A stretch of 64,000 bases of DNA. Source: Streptomyces sp. (GTDB lineage Bacteria; Actinomycetota; Actinomycetes; Streptomycetales; Streptomycetaceae). A program made the translations under genes and the position numbers. Positions 47,233 through 56,764 of this stretch are shown here, in pieces (the first letter of the stretch is position 1; every line of letters starts with the position of its first letter). The DNA is taken from the NCBI GenBank assembly GCA_013362785.1, contig JABFVM010000208.1, forward strand, positions 20,838 through 84,837, given 5' to 3'. Under the pieces are notes generated by a model. It had not been told where the DNA came from. It was given only the letters and a program-made list of their open reading frames with translations, and did not search any database.

Positions 47233-48243
47233 ATGAAGAACGAGCGTTCCGTGCGGCTGGGCATTCTCGGCTGCTCCGACATCGCCCGCCGCCGTACCCT
47301 CCCGGCCGCGCTGAAACTGCCGGAGCTGACGGTGACCGCCGTCGCCTCCCGCAGCCAGGACAACGCCCGTGCGTTCGCCGCGGAGTTCGGCGGCGAGGCC
47401 GTCGCCGGCTACGAGGCGCTGCTGGAGAGCCCGGACGTCGACGCCGTCTACGTCTCCCTGCCCACCGGACTGCACCACGACTGGATCGTGCGCGCGCTGC
47501 ACGCGGGAAAGCACGTACTCGCGGAGAAGCCCCTGACCGCCCGGTACCCGGACACCGTGACCGCGGTCGACCTCGCGAACTCCCGCGGCCTGACGCTGAT
47601 GGAGAACCTCACCTTCACCCAGCACTCCCTGCACGACGCCGTGCGCAAACTGCTGGCCGAGGGCGACATCGGTGAACTGCGCTCCATGACCAGTGAGTTC
47701 GGATTCCCGCCGCTGTCTCCCGACAACGTCCGGTACCGGGCCGATCTGGCCGGCGGCAGCCTGCTGGACGCGGGCGTGTACCCGCTGGCGGCGACGAGCA
47801 TGTTCCTCGGGCCCGACCTCGATGTGGTCGGGGCGACGCTGCGGATGGGAACCGAGGCGGAAGTCGACGTGGCGGGCGATGTGCTGCTGTGCGCACCGGA
47901 CGGCCGCACGGCGCACGTGTCCTTCGGATTCGAGCACGCCTACCGCTGCGCGTACACGCTGTGGGGGAGCGAGGGGCGGATCGTCGTCGACCGCGCCTTC
48001 ACTCCGCCGCCCGACTTCGTCCCCAGGGTCCGGCTGGAACGCGCCGAAGGGGTACGGGAGATCGTCCTGCCGGCCGACGACCAGTTCGCCGGCACACTCG
48101 CGGCCTTCGCCCGGGCCGTCAACGGCGGCGGGTCGGCGACGCACGGCGCCGAAGTCGTCGCACGGGCCCGATTGGTGAGTCAGGTGCGGAGCCGGGCACG
48201 GCTGCTCGGCGACGGCCGGTCAGGAGGAGCAGGTGGCCGATGA
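47233..48243 (+). CDS. aviT: NDP-hexose 3-ketoreductase (Gfo/Idh/MocA family)
   Basis: AviT reduces the 3-keto group after AviS. The 336-residue protein has the NADP loop LGILGCSDIARRRTLPAAL, the Gfo/Idh/MocA signature HAGKHVLAEKPLTA with its Lys, and GGSLLDAGVYPLAATSMFLGP. Belongs to the OleW/UrdT group that acts with 2,3-dehydratases. Starts four bases after the aviS stop and overlaps the next gene. Confidence 0.92.
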   Translation: MKNERSVRLGILGCSDIARRRTLPAALKLPELTVTAVASRSQDNARAFAAEFGGEAVAGYEALLESPDVDAVYVSLPTGLHHDWIVRALHAGKHVLAEKPLTARYPDTVTAVDLANSRGLTLMENLTFTQHSLHDAVRKLLAEGDIGELRSMTSEFGFPPLSPDNVRYRADLAGGSLLDAGVYPLAATSMFLGPDLDVVGATLRMGTEAEVDVAGDVLLCAPDGRTAHVSFGFEHAYRCAYTLWGSEGRIVVDRAFTPPPDFVPRVRLERAEGVREIVLPADDQFAGTLAAFARAVNGGGSATHGAEVVARARLVSQVRSRARLLGDGRSGGAGGR

Positions 48244-49219
48244 GCGCGAGCGTGTTCTCGTGGCCGGTGGGACGGGGTTCGTAGGGCGTCGGCTGTGCGA
48301 GGACCTGACCGCGGCAGGAGCCGAGGTGACCGCGGTCGCCCGGCGGGTACCGGACTTCCCCCTGCCGTGCCGGCTCCTCGTCCTGGACGTCACCACGGCG
48401 TCACCCGGGGAACTGGCCGAGATGATCGACTCCGTTCGCCCGCACACGGTGGTCAACGCCATCGGCAGCAACTGGGGCATCGCCGAACGGGACATGGAGA
48501 CCAACTGCGCCGTCCCCACCCGCCGCCTGCTGGACGCGCTGCGGCGGACCGCCTGCCGTCCCTACGTCGTCCACCTGGGCTCGGTGCTGGAGTACGGCCC
48601 GACCCCGCCCGGCGAATCGACCCGGACCGCGTCACCGCCCCGGCCGACGACCGCCTACGGCAAGGCGAAGCTCGCGGCGAGCCGTGCCGTACTGGAGGCC
48701 GCCGCGGAAGGCGTGGTCGACGTGGGCGTGCTGCGGATCGCCAATGTGGCCGGGCCGGGCACCCCGGCGGTCAGCCTGCTCGGCCGGGTGGCCGGGCGGC
48801 TCGCCGAGGCCGTCGCCCGGGACATGCTCCCGGCGATCGTGGAGCTGTCCCAGTTGCGGGCCCACCGCGACTACGTCGACGTGCGTGATGTGTCGGACGC
48901 GGTGCTGGCCGCCGCCCGCGCCCGCGTTCCGGGGCTGGTCGTCCCGGTCGGACGCGGCGAGGCCGTGGCGGTGCGGTGGCTGGTCGATCTGCTCGTCGAG
49001 GTGAGCGGGGTGCCCGCCGAGGTCCGGGAGCTTCCCGCCGCCGCCACGGGTGCGGCCGGCGACGACTGGATCCAGGTCGACCCCGAGCCCGCCCGCGAAC
49101 TCCTCGGCTGGACCGCCGTCCGCTCGCTGCGCGAGTCGGTGAGCGGGCTGTGGGCCGACACACTGCGCAGCCACGGACTTCAAGGAATCGACGGAATCCA
49201 CGGTCGCGCGCAGATGTGA
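48233..49219 (+). CDS. NDP-4-keto-hexose 4-ketoreductase (extended SDR)
   Basis: The 328-residue SDR has VLVAGGTGFVGRRLCEDL, VVHLGSVLEYGPTPPGE, the catalytic TAYGKAKLAAS and QLRAHRDYVDVRDVSDAVL. In olivose pathways a reductase of this family (OleU/UrdR type) completes the sugar after the 2,3-dehydratase and 3-ketoreductase, which are the two preceding genes. AGGAGG precedes GTG 48233, inside the aviT 3' end. It is the last recognisable cluster gene on the right. Confidence 0.85.
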   Translation: MADERERVLVAGGTGFVGRRLCEDLTAAGAEVTAVARRVPDFPLPCRLLVLDVTTASPGELAEMIDSVRPHTVVNAIGSNWGIAERDMETNCAVPTRRLLDALRRTACRPYVVHLGSVLEYGPTPPGESTRTASPPRPTTAYGKAKLAASRAVLEAAAEGVVDVGVLRIANVAGPGTPAVSLLGRVAGRLAEAVARDMLPAIVELSQLRAHRDYVDVRDVSDAVLAAARARVPGLVVPVGRGEAVAVRWLVDLLVEVSGVPAEVRELPAAATGAAGDDWIQVDPEPARELLGWTAVRSLRESVSGLWADTLRSHGLQGIDGIHGRAQM

Positions 49220-49280
49220 CGGTGCTGACGGGCGGTTCCCGGCGTTGCGGAGGGCATTGTGGCGGGCGTTGTGGCAGCCG

Positions 49281-50411
49281 TCAGTCCGCGCGGTTCGGGA
49301 TGCGGAGGCTCACCTCGTAGCCGCCGTCGGCGGTCGGGCCCGAGTCGAAGGTGCCGTCCAGGAGCTCGGCGCGTTCCCTGAGGCCGATCAGGCCCTGGTG
49401 GGAGCCGGGGAGAGGGAGCGAGGCACGGGTGGGCGGGGTGTTCGTGACCGTCACACCGAAGGCGGTGCCGGTGCCGTCGTCCGTGTGCCAGAGCCGTACC
49501 GTCGCGGTGGCACCGGGGGCGTGTTTGCGGACGTTGGTCAGAGCTTCCTGGACGGTCCGGTAGATGGCCCGCTGGGCCGGGGTGCTGACGCTCGCGGGGA
49601 GTTCGCCGGCCAGTTCGGCGTCGAGGCCGCTCGTGGTGACGAGTTTGTGCAGGTCGGCGAGGGTGGGCTGCGGGGTGAGCTCGGTGGCGCGACCCCCGGA
49701 GGCACGGAGCAGGGTGACCATGTGGCGCAGTTCGTCGAGGGTGTCGACGCTGAGCGTGCGGATGGTGCGGGCGCCCTCCTTGAAGTCCGGGTCGGTGGCG
49801 GCCACTTGGAGTGCCCCCGCCTGTACGGCGATCAGGCTGACCTGGTGGGAGACCACATCGTGCATCTCGCGGGCGAGCTGGGCGCGTTCGCGGGCCAGTA
49901 CGGCCTGGGAGTGCAGGAGCCGTTCGTGCTCGCGGGCTTCCTCGATCTCGGCGAGGCGGTGCGCCAGGTCGCGGCGGGCCTGGACGAGTTGGCCCAGCAG
50001 GACGGGGGCGGCGGCGGTGGCGAGGGTGTAGAAGAAGTAGATCAGGGTCCAGGTGCGGTCGTGCGACGACAGGTTGTCCAGCGGCCAGGGGGCGGCCGAG
50101 GCGACGGCGAACAGCACGGCGCAGACGATGAGCAGACGGCGGTCGCGGGAGCGCTCCGCCAGCGTGAACAGCGCCGCGAACGGCGCGAAGACGATGTCCA
50201 GCATGAGGCTGGCCGGGAGCGTCAGCAGGAACACCGGGAGCGGGAAGCGCCGCCGTACCACGAGGGCGGCGCACGCCAACGCCGCCATGGCCTGCTCGAC
50301 CGGGCCCGCGTCCTCCAGGCTGAGCAGGACGTCCACGGCGGCGACCACGACGACCACGGCGTCGATGACCGGCTCCGGAATCCGCGCCCACCAGGCCCCG
50401 GGCCTGGTCAT
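49281..50411 (-). CDS. Two-component sensor histidine kinase (NarL/DesK type)
   Basis: The 376-residue kinase has about four to six N-terminal membrane segments (VIDAVVVVVAAVDVLLSL onward), a coiled segment, the HisKA_3 H-box AQLAREMHDVVSHQVSLIAVQ and a HATPase domain with EALTNVRKHA and GSHQGLIGLRERAELLDG. ATG 50411 overlaps the response-regulator stop by 4 bp. A much longer open frame continues upstream but crosses the regulator gene. The signal is unknown, and nothing ties it to the antibiotic cluster except position. Confidence 0.93.
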   Translation of the reverse strand: MTRPGAWWARIPEPVIDAVVVVVAAVDVLLSLEDAGPVEQAMAALACAALVVRRRFPLPVFLLTLPASLMLDIVFAPFAALFTLAERSRDRRLLIVCAVLFAVASAAPWPLDNLSSHDRTWTLIYFFYTLATAAAPVLLGQLVQARRDLAHRLAEIEEAREHERLLHSQAVLARERAQLAREMHDVVSHQVSLIAVQAGALQVAATDPDFKEGARTIRTLSVDTLDELRHMVTLLRASGGRATELTPQPTLADLHKLVTTSGLDAELAGELPASVSTPAQRAIYRTVQEALTNVRKHAPGATATVRLWHTDDGTGTAFGVTVTNTPPTRASLPLPGSHQGLIGLRERAELLDGTFDSGPTADGGYEVSLRIPNRAD

Positions 50412-51175
50412 CGCCCTGACTCCGGGCGCCGCAGGTCTTCGCGACCGGCCTCCGGACGCCGCTGTCCCTCGTCCAGCAGACCCGCCCGCTGGGCGAGCAG
50501 CGCCGCCTGCACTCTGCTGCCGACCCGCAGCTTGGTCAGGATCGCGCTGACGTGGTCCTTGACGGTGCCCGCGCTGAGGTGGATGCGGGTGCCGATCTCG
50601 GCGTTGGACAGTCCCTCCGCGATCAGCACGAGGACCTCGCGTTCGCGTTCGGTGAGCCGGCCGACGCGGGTGGTCTCCTCGTCGTCGGCGGTCGCCGCGC
50701 CCGGGTGACTCTGCCAGACGGCACGGGACGCCTTCGGTGACATCACGACCCCGCCCGCGGCCAGGGTGCGGACCAGCTGGGCGAGCTGGTCGGGCTCGGT
50801 GTCCTTGAGCAGGAAGCCGGCCGCACCCGAGCGCAGCGCGGTGAGGATGTACTCGTCGGCGTCGAACGTCGTCAGCATCGCCACCACCGGCGGCTGCGAC
50901 AGGCCGCGCAACTGCCGCAGCACGGTCAGCCCGTCCACGTCCGGCATCCGGATGTCCAGCAGCACGACATCGGGACCTTCCCGCCGTACGGTGTCGACCG
51001 CCTCCGCGCCCGCCGTGGTCGCGACGACCTCGATGTCGTCGGCCGCGCCGAGGATGAGCTTGAAGCCGGAGCGCACCAGCGCCTCGTCGTCCACCACCAT
51101 GACCCGGATCACGTGCGTCCCGCCTCGCCGTCCCTGTGTGTACGGCTCCGGCCGCACGTCGATGTCGATTGTCAC
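50408..51175 (-). CDS. NarL/LuxR-family response regulator
   Basis: The receiver domain has IRVMVVDDEALVRSGF, the phosphate-acceptor Asp in VVLLDIRMPDVDG and GFLLKDTEP; the C-terminal HTH is LTEREREVLVLIAEGLSNAEIGTRIHLSAGTVKDHVSAILTKL. It pairs with the downstream kinase. The first 22 residues before the receiver are extra, so a GTG just before IRVMVVDDE is a likely true start. Confidence 0.93.
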   Translation of the reverse strand: MTIDIDVRPEPYTQGRRGGTHVIRVMVVDDEALVRSGFKLILGAADDIEVVATTAGAEAVDTVRREGPDVVLLDIRMPDVDGLTVLRQLRGLSQPPVVAMLTTFDADEYILTALRSGAAGFLLKDTEPDQLAQLVRTLAAGGVVMSPKASRAVWQSHPGAATADDEETTRVGRLTEREREVLVLIAEGLSNAEIGTRIHLSAGTVKDHVSAILTKLRVGSRVQAALLAQRAGLLDEGQRRPEAGREDLRRPESGR

Positions 51176-51402
51176 CGCTGTCGACCGTAGAACGGGATAC
51201 GTCCCCGCGAGCCGGGGTGGCCGGGCGTTCCCGCCGGTCGGGGGGCCGGGTCCAGCCGGTCGGGGGGAGCCCGGAACCGATGGGTGGGGTGGTTCCGGCA
51301 GGGCGAGGGATGGCGCCGCCGGGAGCGCACCGGCTGTCCTGGAAGAAGGCCAGTTCCGATCCGCCGACCCCCAGCCCCAGCCCCAGCACGAGGAAGCTTT
51401 CC

Positions 51403-51939
51403 ATGTCCATGCCCGTCTCCCTGTCCATGTCCCCTGCCCTCCCGCGCCTGCGACGCGTCATGGCACGGCCGAACGTGTTGTTCGGTGGTGTGTACGGCGC
51501 CGTCCTGGCCAGCTCGATGGTCGCCGCGCTCACCAAGTACGGCGAGACGACACGCGACGACCGGCTCTACGACGCCCGGTGGCTGCTGATCACCACCGTC
51601 GCCTCGGCCCTGGCGCACGGGTACGCGCATCTCATCGCCCGGCGCGGCGACGGCTCCCGCACGGGCGTGCGCGGCGCGCTGCGGGTGCTGGCCGACGAAT
51701 GGCCGCTCCTCGTGGCCACGCTGCCCACGATGGTGATGCTGCTCGGCGCGGCCTGGGGCTGGTGGCGCTCGGACGGCATCGAGTACGTGGCCTTCGGCTT
51801 CAACATCGTCCTGCTCTTCGGCTGGGGGCTGTCCGCCGCCCGCGCCTCGGGCCGGACCTGGCGCGCGGCGCTGGCCGTCGGCTGCGTGGACGCGCTGCTC
51901 GGCGTGATCGTCGTGGTCGCCAACGCGCTCATCAAGTAG
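51403..51939 (+). CDS. Four-helix membrane protein of unknown function
   Basis: The 178-residue product has about four hydrophobic segments (VLFGGVYGAVLASSMVAAL, WLLITTVASALAHGYAHLIA, WPLLVATLPTMVMLLGAAWGWW, ALAVGCVDALLGVIVVVANALI). ATG 51403 has AGGAAG six bases upstream; ATG 51409 is also possible. It is divergent from the two-component genes and could be their target, but no motif supports this. Confidence 0.75.
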   Translation: MSMPVSLSMSPALPRLRRVMARPNVLFGGVYGAVLASSMVAALTKYGETTRDDRLYDARWLLITTVASALAHGYAHLIARRGDGSRTGVRGALRVLADEWPLLVATLPTMVMLLGAAWGWWRSDGIEYVAFGFNIVLLFGWGLSAARASGRTWRAALAVGCVDALLGVIVVVANALIK

Positions 51940-52056
51940 CGCACCACCCCACCGGCCGGTGGGCCCGGCAGGTGGGCCCCCTACCCGCCGGGTGGCGGGG
52001 GAGGACCGGACGGTCGCCGGATACTGCGGAAGCGGGCCGCTCGCCAGCGTGGTCAC

Positions 52057-53433
52057 ATGACCCAGAACGCAGACGACACGACGCTCACGGCGCCGGTCGG
52101 TGCCCACTCCGGGGCCAAGGAAAACGGCAGGTCCAGGGCTCCCGGGACCGAGGACATCCCGTCCGCGGCCCTCGGGACCGAGAGCAGTCCGGCCAAGGTT
52201 CCCGGGACCGAGAGCAGCCCGTCCGCCGCTCCCGGAGCCGAGCACAACCCGCACCACGCCCCCACGACCGACCGCACCCCCGTCGGCCGCCTCATCGGCG
52301 TCGACCTGGCGCGCGGCCTCGCGGTCTTCGGGATGTTCGCGGCGCACGTCGGCCCCGACCCCGCCCAGGGCGGTATCACCGGGCACCTCATGGAGCTGGC
52401 GCACGGCCGGGCCTCCGCCCTGTTCGCCTTCCTGGCCGGCTTCTCGATCATGCTGATCACGGGCCGCCGTACGCCCAGAACCGGCCGGGCGGGCCGGCAG
52501 GCGGTCGCCAAGGTGGTGATCCGGGCGCTCGTCCTGCTGGTCCTGGGCACCGCGCTGACCCTGACCGGTACCCCGGTCGAGGTGATCCTCGCCTTCTACG
52601 GCCTGTACTTCCTGCTCGTCCTGCCGCTGTACCGGCTCACCGCCGGCCCGCTGGCGGTGATCGCCGCGGCCAGTGCCCTGGTACTGCCGCAGATCCTGTA
52701 CGTCGTCCAGCACGCGCTCCCCGCCGAGGGCGCCGACGGCATCTGGGCCTGGCCCGCGGACGCCGACGGCGTCGTCTCCCTCCTCTTCACGGGCAGCTAC
52801 CCGGCCCTGACCTGGATCCCCTTCGTTGTCGCCGGTATGGCGGTGGCCCGTCTCGACCTGACCGCCACCGTCGTACGGATACGTCTCGCGGTCACCGGCG
52901 TCGGTCTCGCCGTGCTCGGCTACGGCGGTTCCTGGCTGGCCCTGCACCTGGTCCCCGGCGCCCTGACGAAGCTGAGCGCGAGCGGGTGGGGCGAGGGCGG
53001 CTGGGGCGGTGGCGGATCGGCCGCGTCGGCGTGGTGGTCCGACACCTGGGGCTACCCCGACGGCAGCACCCCGGCCGGACTGCTGGTGGCCTCGCCGCAC
53101 AGCGAGACGACCCTGTCGATCCTGGCCAACGCCGGGGTGGCGATCGCGGTGCTGGCCGGCTGTCTCGCCGCCGTCGACGCCTTCCCGCGTTTCCACCGGG
53201 CCGCCCGTCCGGTGATCGCGGTCGGCTCGATGTCCCTGACCGCGTACGTCTTCCACATCGTCGGCATCCGCTTCCTCGGCATCGAGGAACTGCCCGGCCC
53301 CACTCTCCACGTCCTGCTCGGCTTCATCGTGGCCGTGACCGTGTTCGCCACCCTCTGGTCCCGCTGCTTCCGCCGCGGGCCCCTGGAATGGCTGCTCGGC
53401 AAGGCCACCAGGCCGGCCGAACTGGTCCGGTGA
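52057..53433 (+). CDS. DUF418/DUF1624-type multispanning membrane protein
   Basis: The 458-residue protein has a disordered N-terminus with four 10-residue repeats (about residues 28-67), then GRLIGVDLARGLAVFGMFAAH, the start of heparan-acetyltransferase-like and DUF418 proteins, and about ten membrane segments. SMSLTAYVFHIVGIRFLG near the C-terminus is the DUF418 block. Function is unknown; acyl transfer across the membrane has been suggested for relatives. Confidence 0.8.
   Translation: MTQNADDTTLTAPVGAHSGAKENGRSRAPGTEDIPSAALGTESSPAKVPGTESSPSAAPGAEHNPHHAPTTDRTPVGRLIGVDLARGLAVFGMFAAHVGPDPAQGGITGHLMELAHGRASALFAFLAGFSIMLITGRRTPRTGRAGRQAVAKVVIRALVLLVLGTALTLTGTPVEVILAFYGLYFLLVLPLYRLTAGPLAVIAAASALVLPQILYVVQHALPAEGADGIWAWPADADGVVSLLFTGSYPALTWIPFVVAGMAVARLDLTATVVRIRLAVTGVGLAVLGYGGSWLALHLVPGALTKLSASGWGEGGWGGGGSAASAWWSDTWGYPDGSTPAGLLVASPHSETTLSILANAGVAIAVLAGCLAAVDAFPRFHRAARPVIAVGSMSLTAYVFHIVGIRFLGIEELPGPTLHVLLGFIVAVTVFATLWSRCFRRGPLEWLLGKATRPAELVR
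52138..52257. repeat. Four 30-bp tandem repeats in the DUF418-type gene
   Basis: Units start at 52138, 52168, 52198 and 52228, each with a form of CCCGGGACCGAG-N-AGC. They encode APGTEDIPSA, ALGTESSPAK, VPGTESSPSA and APGAEHNPHH. The frame is kept, so repeat number could vary without harm. Confidence 0.85.
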
Positions 53434-53536
53434 ACCGACCTCACTTCGATGGTTGCGGCGCTCGACTCGGCCGGCATCCACCCGGCAATGGCAGGATGCG
53501 GGGACGCGATGAGAGGGGCAGAGGGGGGCGGGCGCG

Positions 53537-55717
53537 GTGGGCCGGAGCGAGCGGGAGGCGGTGGCCGGGGGCAGACGGCTGTACGAGGCGGCGCAGGCTG
53601 TCGTGGAGGATCACGCGCGGGCCGTCGAGGCGGTGCGCGCGGCGCTGGAACCGATCCACGACGACCTGGCCCGCAGCGAGCTGGACGCCATCCCGGTGGC
53701 CCGTCTGAGGGACCTCACCGAAGGCAGGCTGCGCCTGGGCGAGGTGGAGAAGGGCGGCTTCCGTACGGTCGGGCAGGTCCTGGACGCCGGGCCGTACCGG
53801 TTGCGGCAACTGCCCGGCGTCGGACAGCAGACGGCCGACCAGACGGTGGCCGCCGCCCGGCGCATCGCCGACGCCGTACGCGACACCATCGCCGTCCACA
53901 TCGACGTGGACCGGCCGGAGCCCCGGACCACCGCACTGGTCGTCGCGCTCAACGTCCTGGTGGAGGCGGGCCCCGAGGCACGCCGGGCCGTCGACACGGC
54001 CGCCGCGCTCGCCAAGCGGCTGGGCCCGTCGCTGGCCGACGCGGCACCGACGGCCGGGCGGCTGCGCATGCTGCTCGCGGGCCGCGCCGGACGCGAACGC
54101 GCGCTGGCGGCCCTGGCCGAGGTGCGTGAACTGACCGAGCGGGCCGGCCAGGACGACGTGCCGCAGCTGCTCGCCCAGGCCTCGGTCGACCTGCTGCGCC
54201 GCCCGGACTCCGACGTGGCCGCCCTGGTCGACTTCGAGCTCCGTTCCGCCGAGTACTACGGCCTGCTCGCCGAGCTCTCGGGCCGCGCCCCCGACCCGGC
54301 GGCGGCCGAGGGATTCCTGCCGGACGAGGTCGCCGAGCGGGTCAGGCATCAGGCGCTCGACGACACGCACCGCCGGGTCTCGCTGCGCGGCTACCAGTCC
54401 TTCGGCACTCGTTTCGCCCTCGCCCAGCGCCGGGTGATCCTCGGCGACGAGATGGGGCTCGGCAAGACGATCCAGGCCATCGCCGCGCTCGCGCACCTCG
54501 CCGGTGAGGGAGAGACTCACTTCCTGGTGGTCTGCCCGGCCAGTGTGCTCATCAACTGGACCCGGGAGATAGAGAAGCGCAGCGCACTGCGTGTGACCCC
54601 GCTGCACGGCCCCGACCGGCAGGAGGCGTTCGCCGACTGGAAGGGGCGCGGCGGCGTCGCGGTCACCACCTTCGACGCCCTGCGCGGCTTCCCGGTGCCC
54701 GGTGGCGGCGAGCTGGGCATGCTCGTCGTGGACGAGGCGCACTTCGTGAAGAACCCGCAGACCCGCCGCTCCCTGACCGTCTCCGAGTGGGCACAGCACT
54801 GCGACCGCGTGCTGTTCCTGACCGGTACGCCCATGGAGAACCGCGTCGAGGAGTTCCGCAGCCTGGTGCGCATCCTCCAGCCCGAGCTGGCCGAGTCCGT
54901 GGACGAGCACGACGGCGTGGCGGGCTCCAAGGCGTTCCGCAAGGCGGTCGCGCCGGTCTATCTGCGCCGCAACCAGCAGGACGTCCTCACCGAACTCCCC
55001 ACCCTCCAGCACACGGACGAGTGGGAAGAACCCAGCGCGCAGGACGAGGAGGCCTACCGCGAGGCCGTGCGCGCCGGCAACTTCATGGCCATGCGCCGGG
55101 CGGCCTACGCCCGCCCCGACCGGTCGGCCAAGCTGGACCGGCTGCGCGAGATCGCCGAGGAGGCCGCCGAGAACGGGCTGAAGGTCGTGGTGTTCTCCGC
55201 GTTCCGGGACGTTCTGGGGGTGGTGCGGGAGGCGCTGGCGGCCGGGCCCGCCGACGGGCGGGTCTTCGGACCGATCTCCGGCAGCGTGCCGCCCGCCCGC
55301 CGCCAGCAACTCGTCGACGACTTCGCCGCCGCCCCCGGCCACGCCGTGCTGCTCGCGCAGATCGAGGCGGGCGGAGTGGGCCTGAACATGCAGGCCGCGT
55401 CCGTCGTCATCCTCTGCGAACCGCAGCTCAAGCCGACCGTCGAACACCAGGCGGTCGCCCGCGCCCACCGCATGGGCCAGGTCCGCTCCGTCCATGTGCA
55501 CCGCCTGCTCTGCACGGGCGGCGTGGACGAACGGCTCGTGCGGCTGCTGGAGAACAAGTCCCGCCTGTTCGACGCCTACGCCCGCCGCAGCGCGGTCGCC
55601 GAGTCGACCCCGGACGCCGTCGACATCTCGGACCTGAGCCTGGCCCGCCGCATCGTGGAGGAGGAACAGGCACGCCTGGGCACGACACCGGCCGAGCCGG
55701 CGACGGAAAGGGCCTGA
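53537..55717 (+). CDS. SNF2-family DEAD/DEAH-box helicase
   Basis: The 726-residue protein has an N-terminal part with a helix-hairpin-helix (GFRTVGQVLDAGPYRLRQLPGVGQQTADQ), then helicase motif I GDEMGLGKTIQAIAAL, motif II LVVDEAHFVKNP, motif III FLTGTPMENR, and a C-terminal RecA domain with LLAQIEAGGVGLNMQAASVVI and QAVARAHRMGQ. It is a SNF2/RapA-like translocase on DNA. The GTG start is uncertain. Not part of either cluster by function. Confidence 0.9.
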   Translation: MGRSEREAVAGGRRLYEAAQAVVEDHARAVEAVRAALEPIHDDLARSELDAIPVARLRDLTEGRLRLGEVEKGGFRTVGQVLDAGPYRLRQLPGVGQQTADQTVAAARRIADAVRDTIAVHIDVDRPEPRTTALVVALNVLVEAGPEARRAVDTAAALAKRLGPSLADAAPTAGRLRMLLAGRAGRERALAALAEVRELTERAGQDDVPQLLAQASVDLLRRPDSDVAALVDFELRSAEYYGLLAELSGRAPDPAAAEGFLPDEVAERVRHQALDDTHRRVSLRGYQSFGTRFALAQRRVILGDEMGLGKTIQAIAALAHLAGEGETHFLVVCPASVLINWTREIEKRSALRVTPLHGPDRQEAFADWKGRGGVAVTTFDALRGFPVPGGGELGMLVVDEAHFVKNPQTRRSLTVSEWAQHCDRVLFLTGTPMENRVEEFRSLVRILQPELAESVDEHDGVAGSKAFRKAVAPVYLRRNQQDVLTELPTLQHTDEWEEPSAQDEEAYREAVRAGNFMAMRRAAYARPDRSAKLDRLREIAEEAAENGLKVVVFSAFRDVLGVVREALAAGPADGRVFGPISGSVPPARRQQLVDDFAAAPGHAVLLAQIEAGGVGLNMQAASVVILCEPQLKPTVEHQAVARAHRMGQVRSVHVHRLLCTGGVDERLVRLLENKSRLFDAYARRSAVAESTPDAVDISDLSLARRIVEEEQARLGTTPAEPATERA

Positions 55718-55752
55718 ACGAGAGCAGGTCGTACGGATCAGACTCGTACGGC

Positions 55753-56652
55753 TCACGCCCCGCCCGTCGACCGTCGGCAAGCCTCCGCGTACGCGCGCAC
55801 AAGAGGCCGCCGTTCGTCAGCGCGCCGCCAGGCCAGGGCGTAGCGGCTCGGGGCGACTCCCCGCACGGGACGTGTCACGACGCCGCCGAGGGTGATCAGC
55901 GGAGCGTTGCCCGTAGCCACGAGGCAGACTCCCAGCCCCGCGACCAGCGCCTCGTACGTCTCCTCCGTGCCCGCCACCTCCGCCCCGACGCGCGGCGCCC
56001 GGCCTCCCCGCTCCTCCAGTGCCAGCCAGTAGTCACGCAACGGCCCCGCACTCGTCGGCAGGGCGAGGAACGGCTCGTCCAGCAGGTCCTTGAAGTCGAT
56101 CTCCGGACGGGACGCGAGGGGGTGGGTGTCCGGCAGGGCGACCAGGCGGGGTTCCTCGGCGAGCACCGTCCAGGCGTAGCGGTCGGCGTCGGGCAGGGGC
56201 AGCCAGACGAAGGCGACGTCGGCGTCACCGTCCGCCAGCCCGGCCGTGGGGTCCGCCCAGCCCACCTGGCGCAGCCGCAGGACCGTGTCCGGGTGGGCGG
56301 CGGTGAATCGGGAGCGGATCGCGGGCAGCAGGCCACCCCGGCCGGGGCTGGTACTCATGCCCACGACCAGCGTGCCGCGCGCCGCCGCCCGAGCGGCCTC
56401 CAACGCGGCCGACCCCTCCGACCAGGCCTCCAGCACCCGCCGGGCGTGGGGGAGCAGTGCCACGCCCGCTTCCGTGAGGGTCACGCCCTGCGGGTCGCGG
56501 CGGAACAATTCCGCGCCCAGCTGCCGTTCCAGCGCCCGCACCTGCTTGCTGAGCGCGGGCTGGGAGACGTACAGCCGCTCGGCCGCCCGGGTGAAATGCA
56601 GTTCCTCGGCCACCGTCACGAAGTAGCGCAGGTCGCGCACATGAACGTCCAT
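55753..56652 (-). CDS. LysR-family transcriptional regulator
   Basis: The 299-residue product starts MDVHVRDLRYFVTVAEELHFTRAAERLYVSQPALSKQVRALERQLG, the LysR HTH, followed by the substrate-binding domain. ATG 56652 is the family-like start; two upstream ATGs are open. It is divergent from the SDR at 56765, which it may control. Confidence 0.93.
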   Translation of the reverse strand: MDVHVRDLRYFVTVAEELHFTRAAERLYVSQPALSKQVRALERQLGAELFRRDPQGVTLTEAGVALLPHARRVLEAWSEGSAALEAARAAARGTLVVGMSTSPGRGGLLPAIRSRFTAAHPDTVLRLRQVGWADPTAGLADGDADVAFVWLPLPDADRYAWTVLAEEPRLVALPDTHPLASRPEIDFKDLLDEPFLALPTSAGPLRDYWLALEERGGRAPRVGAEVAGTEETYEALVAGLGVCLVATGNAPLITLGGVVTRPVRGVAPSRYALAWRRADERRPLVRAYAEACRRSTGGA

Positions 56653-56764
56653 GGTCATAACCATCGGCTATCAGCGTGGGTCTTGGACGGGGAACGGGAA
56701 TCGGCAGCAGGCTGGTCCGCGTAAGCAGAGATGGACCAACGGGACTCCGAGACGAGGAGCTGTC

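Noticed and set aside
49281..51536. Very long minus-strand open frame of about 750 codons
   Set aside because: Only the last 376 codons are a histidine kinase. The upstream part lies across the response-regulator gene in another frame and gives Arg/Gly-rich sequence without domain signals, as high-GC DNA often does.
51940..52056. GC-rich inverted repeat CCACCGGCCGGTGG after 51939 as a terminator
   Set aside because: The palindrome has no loop and several overlapping alternatives; too weak to call.
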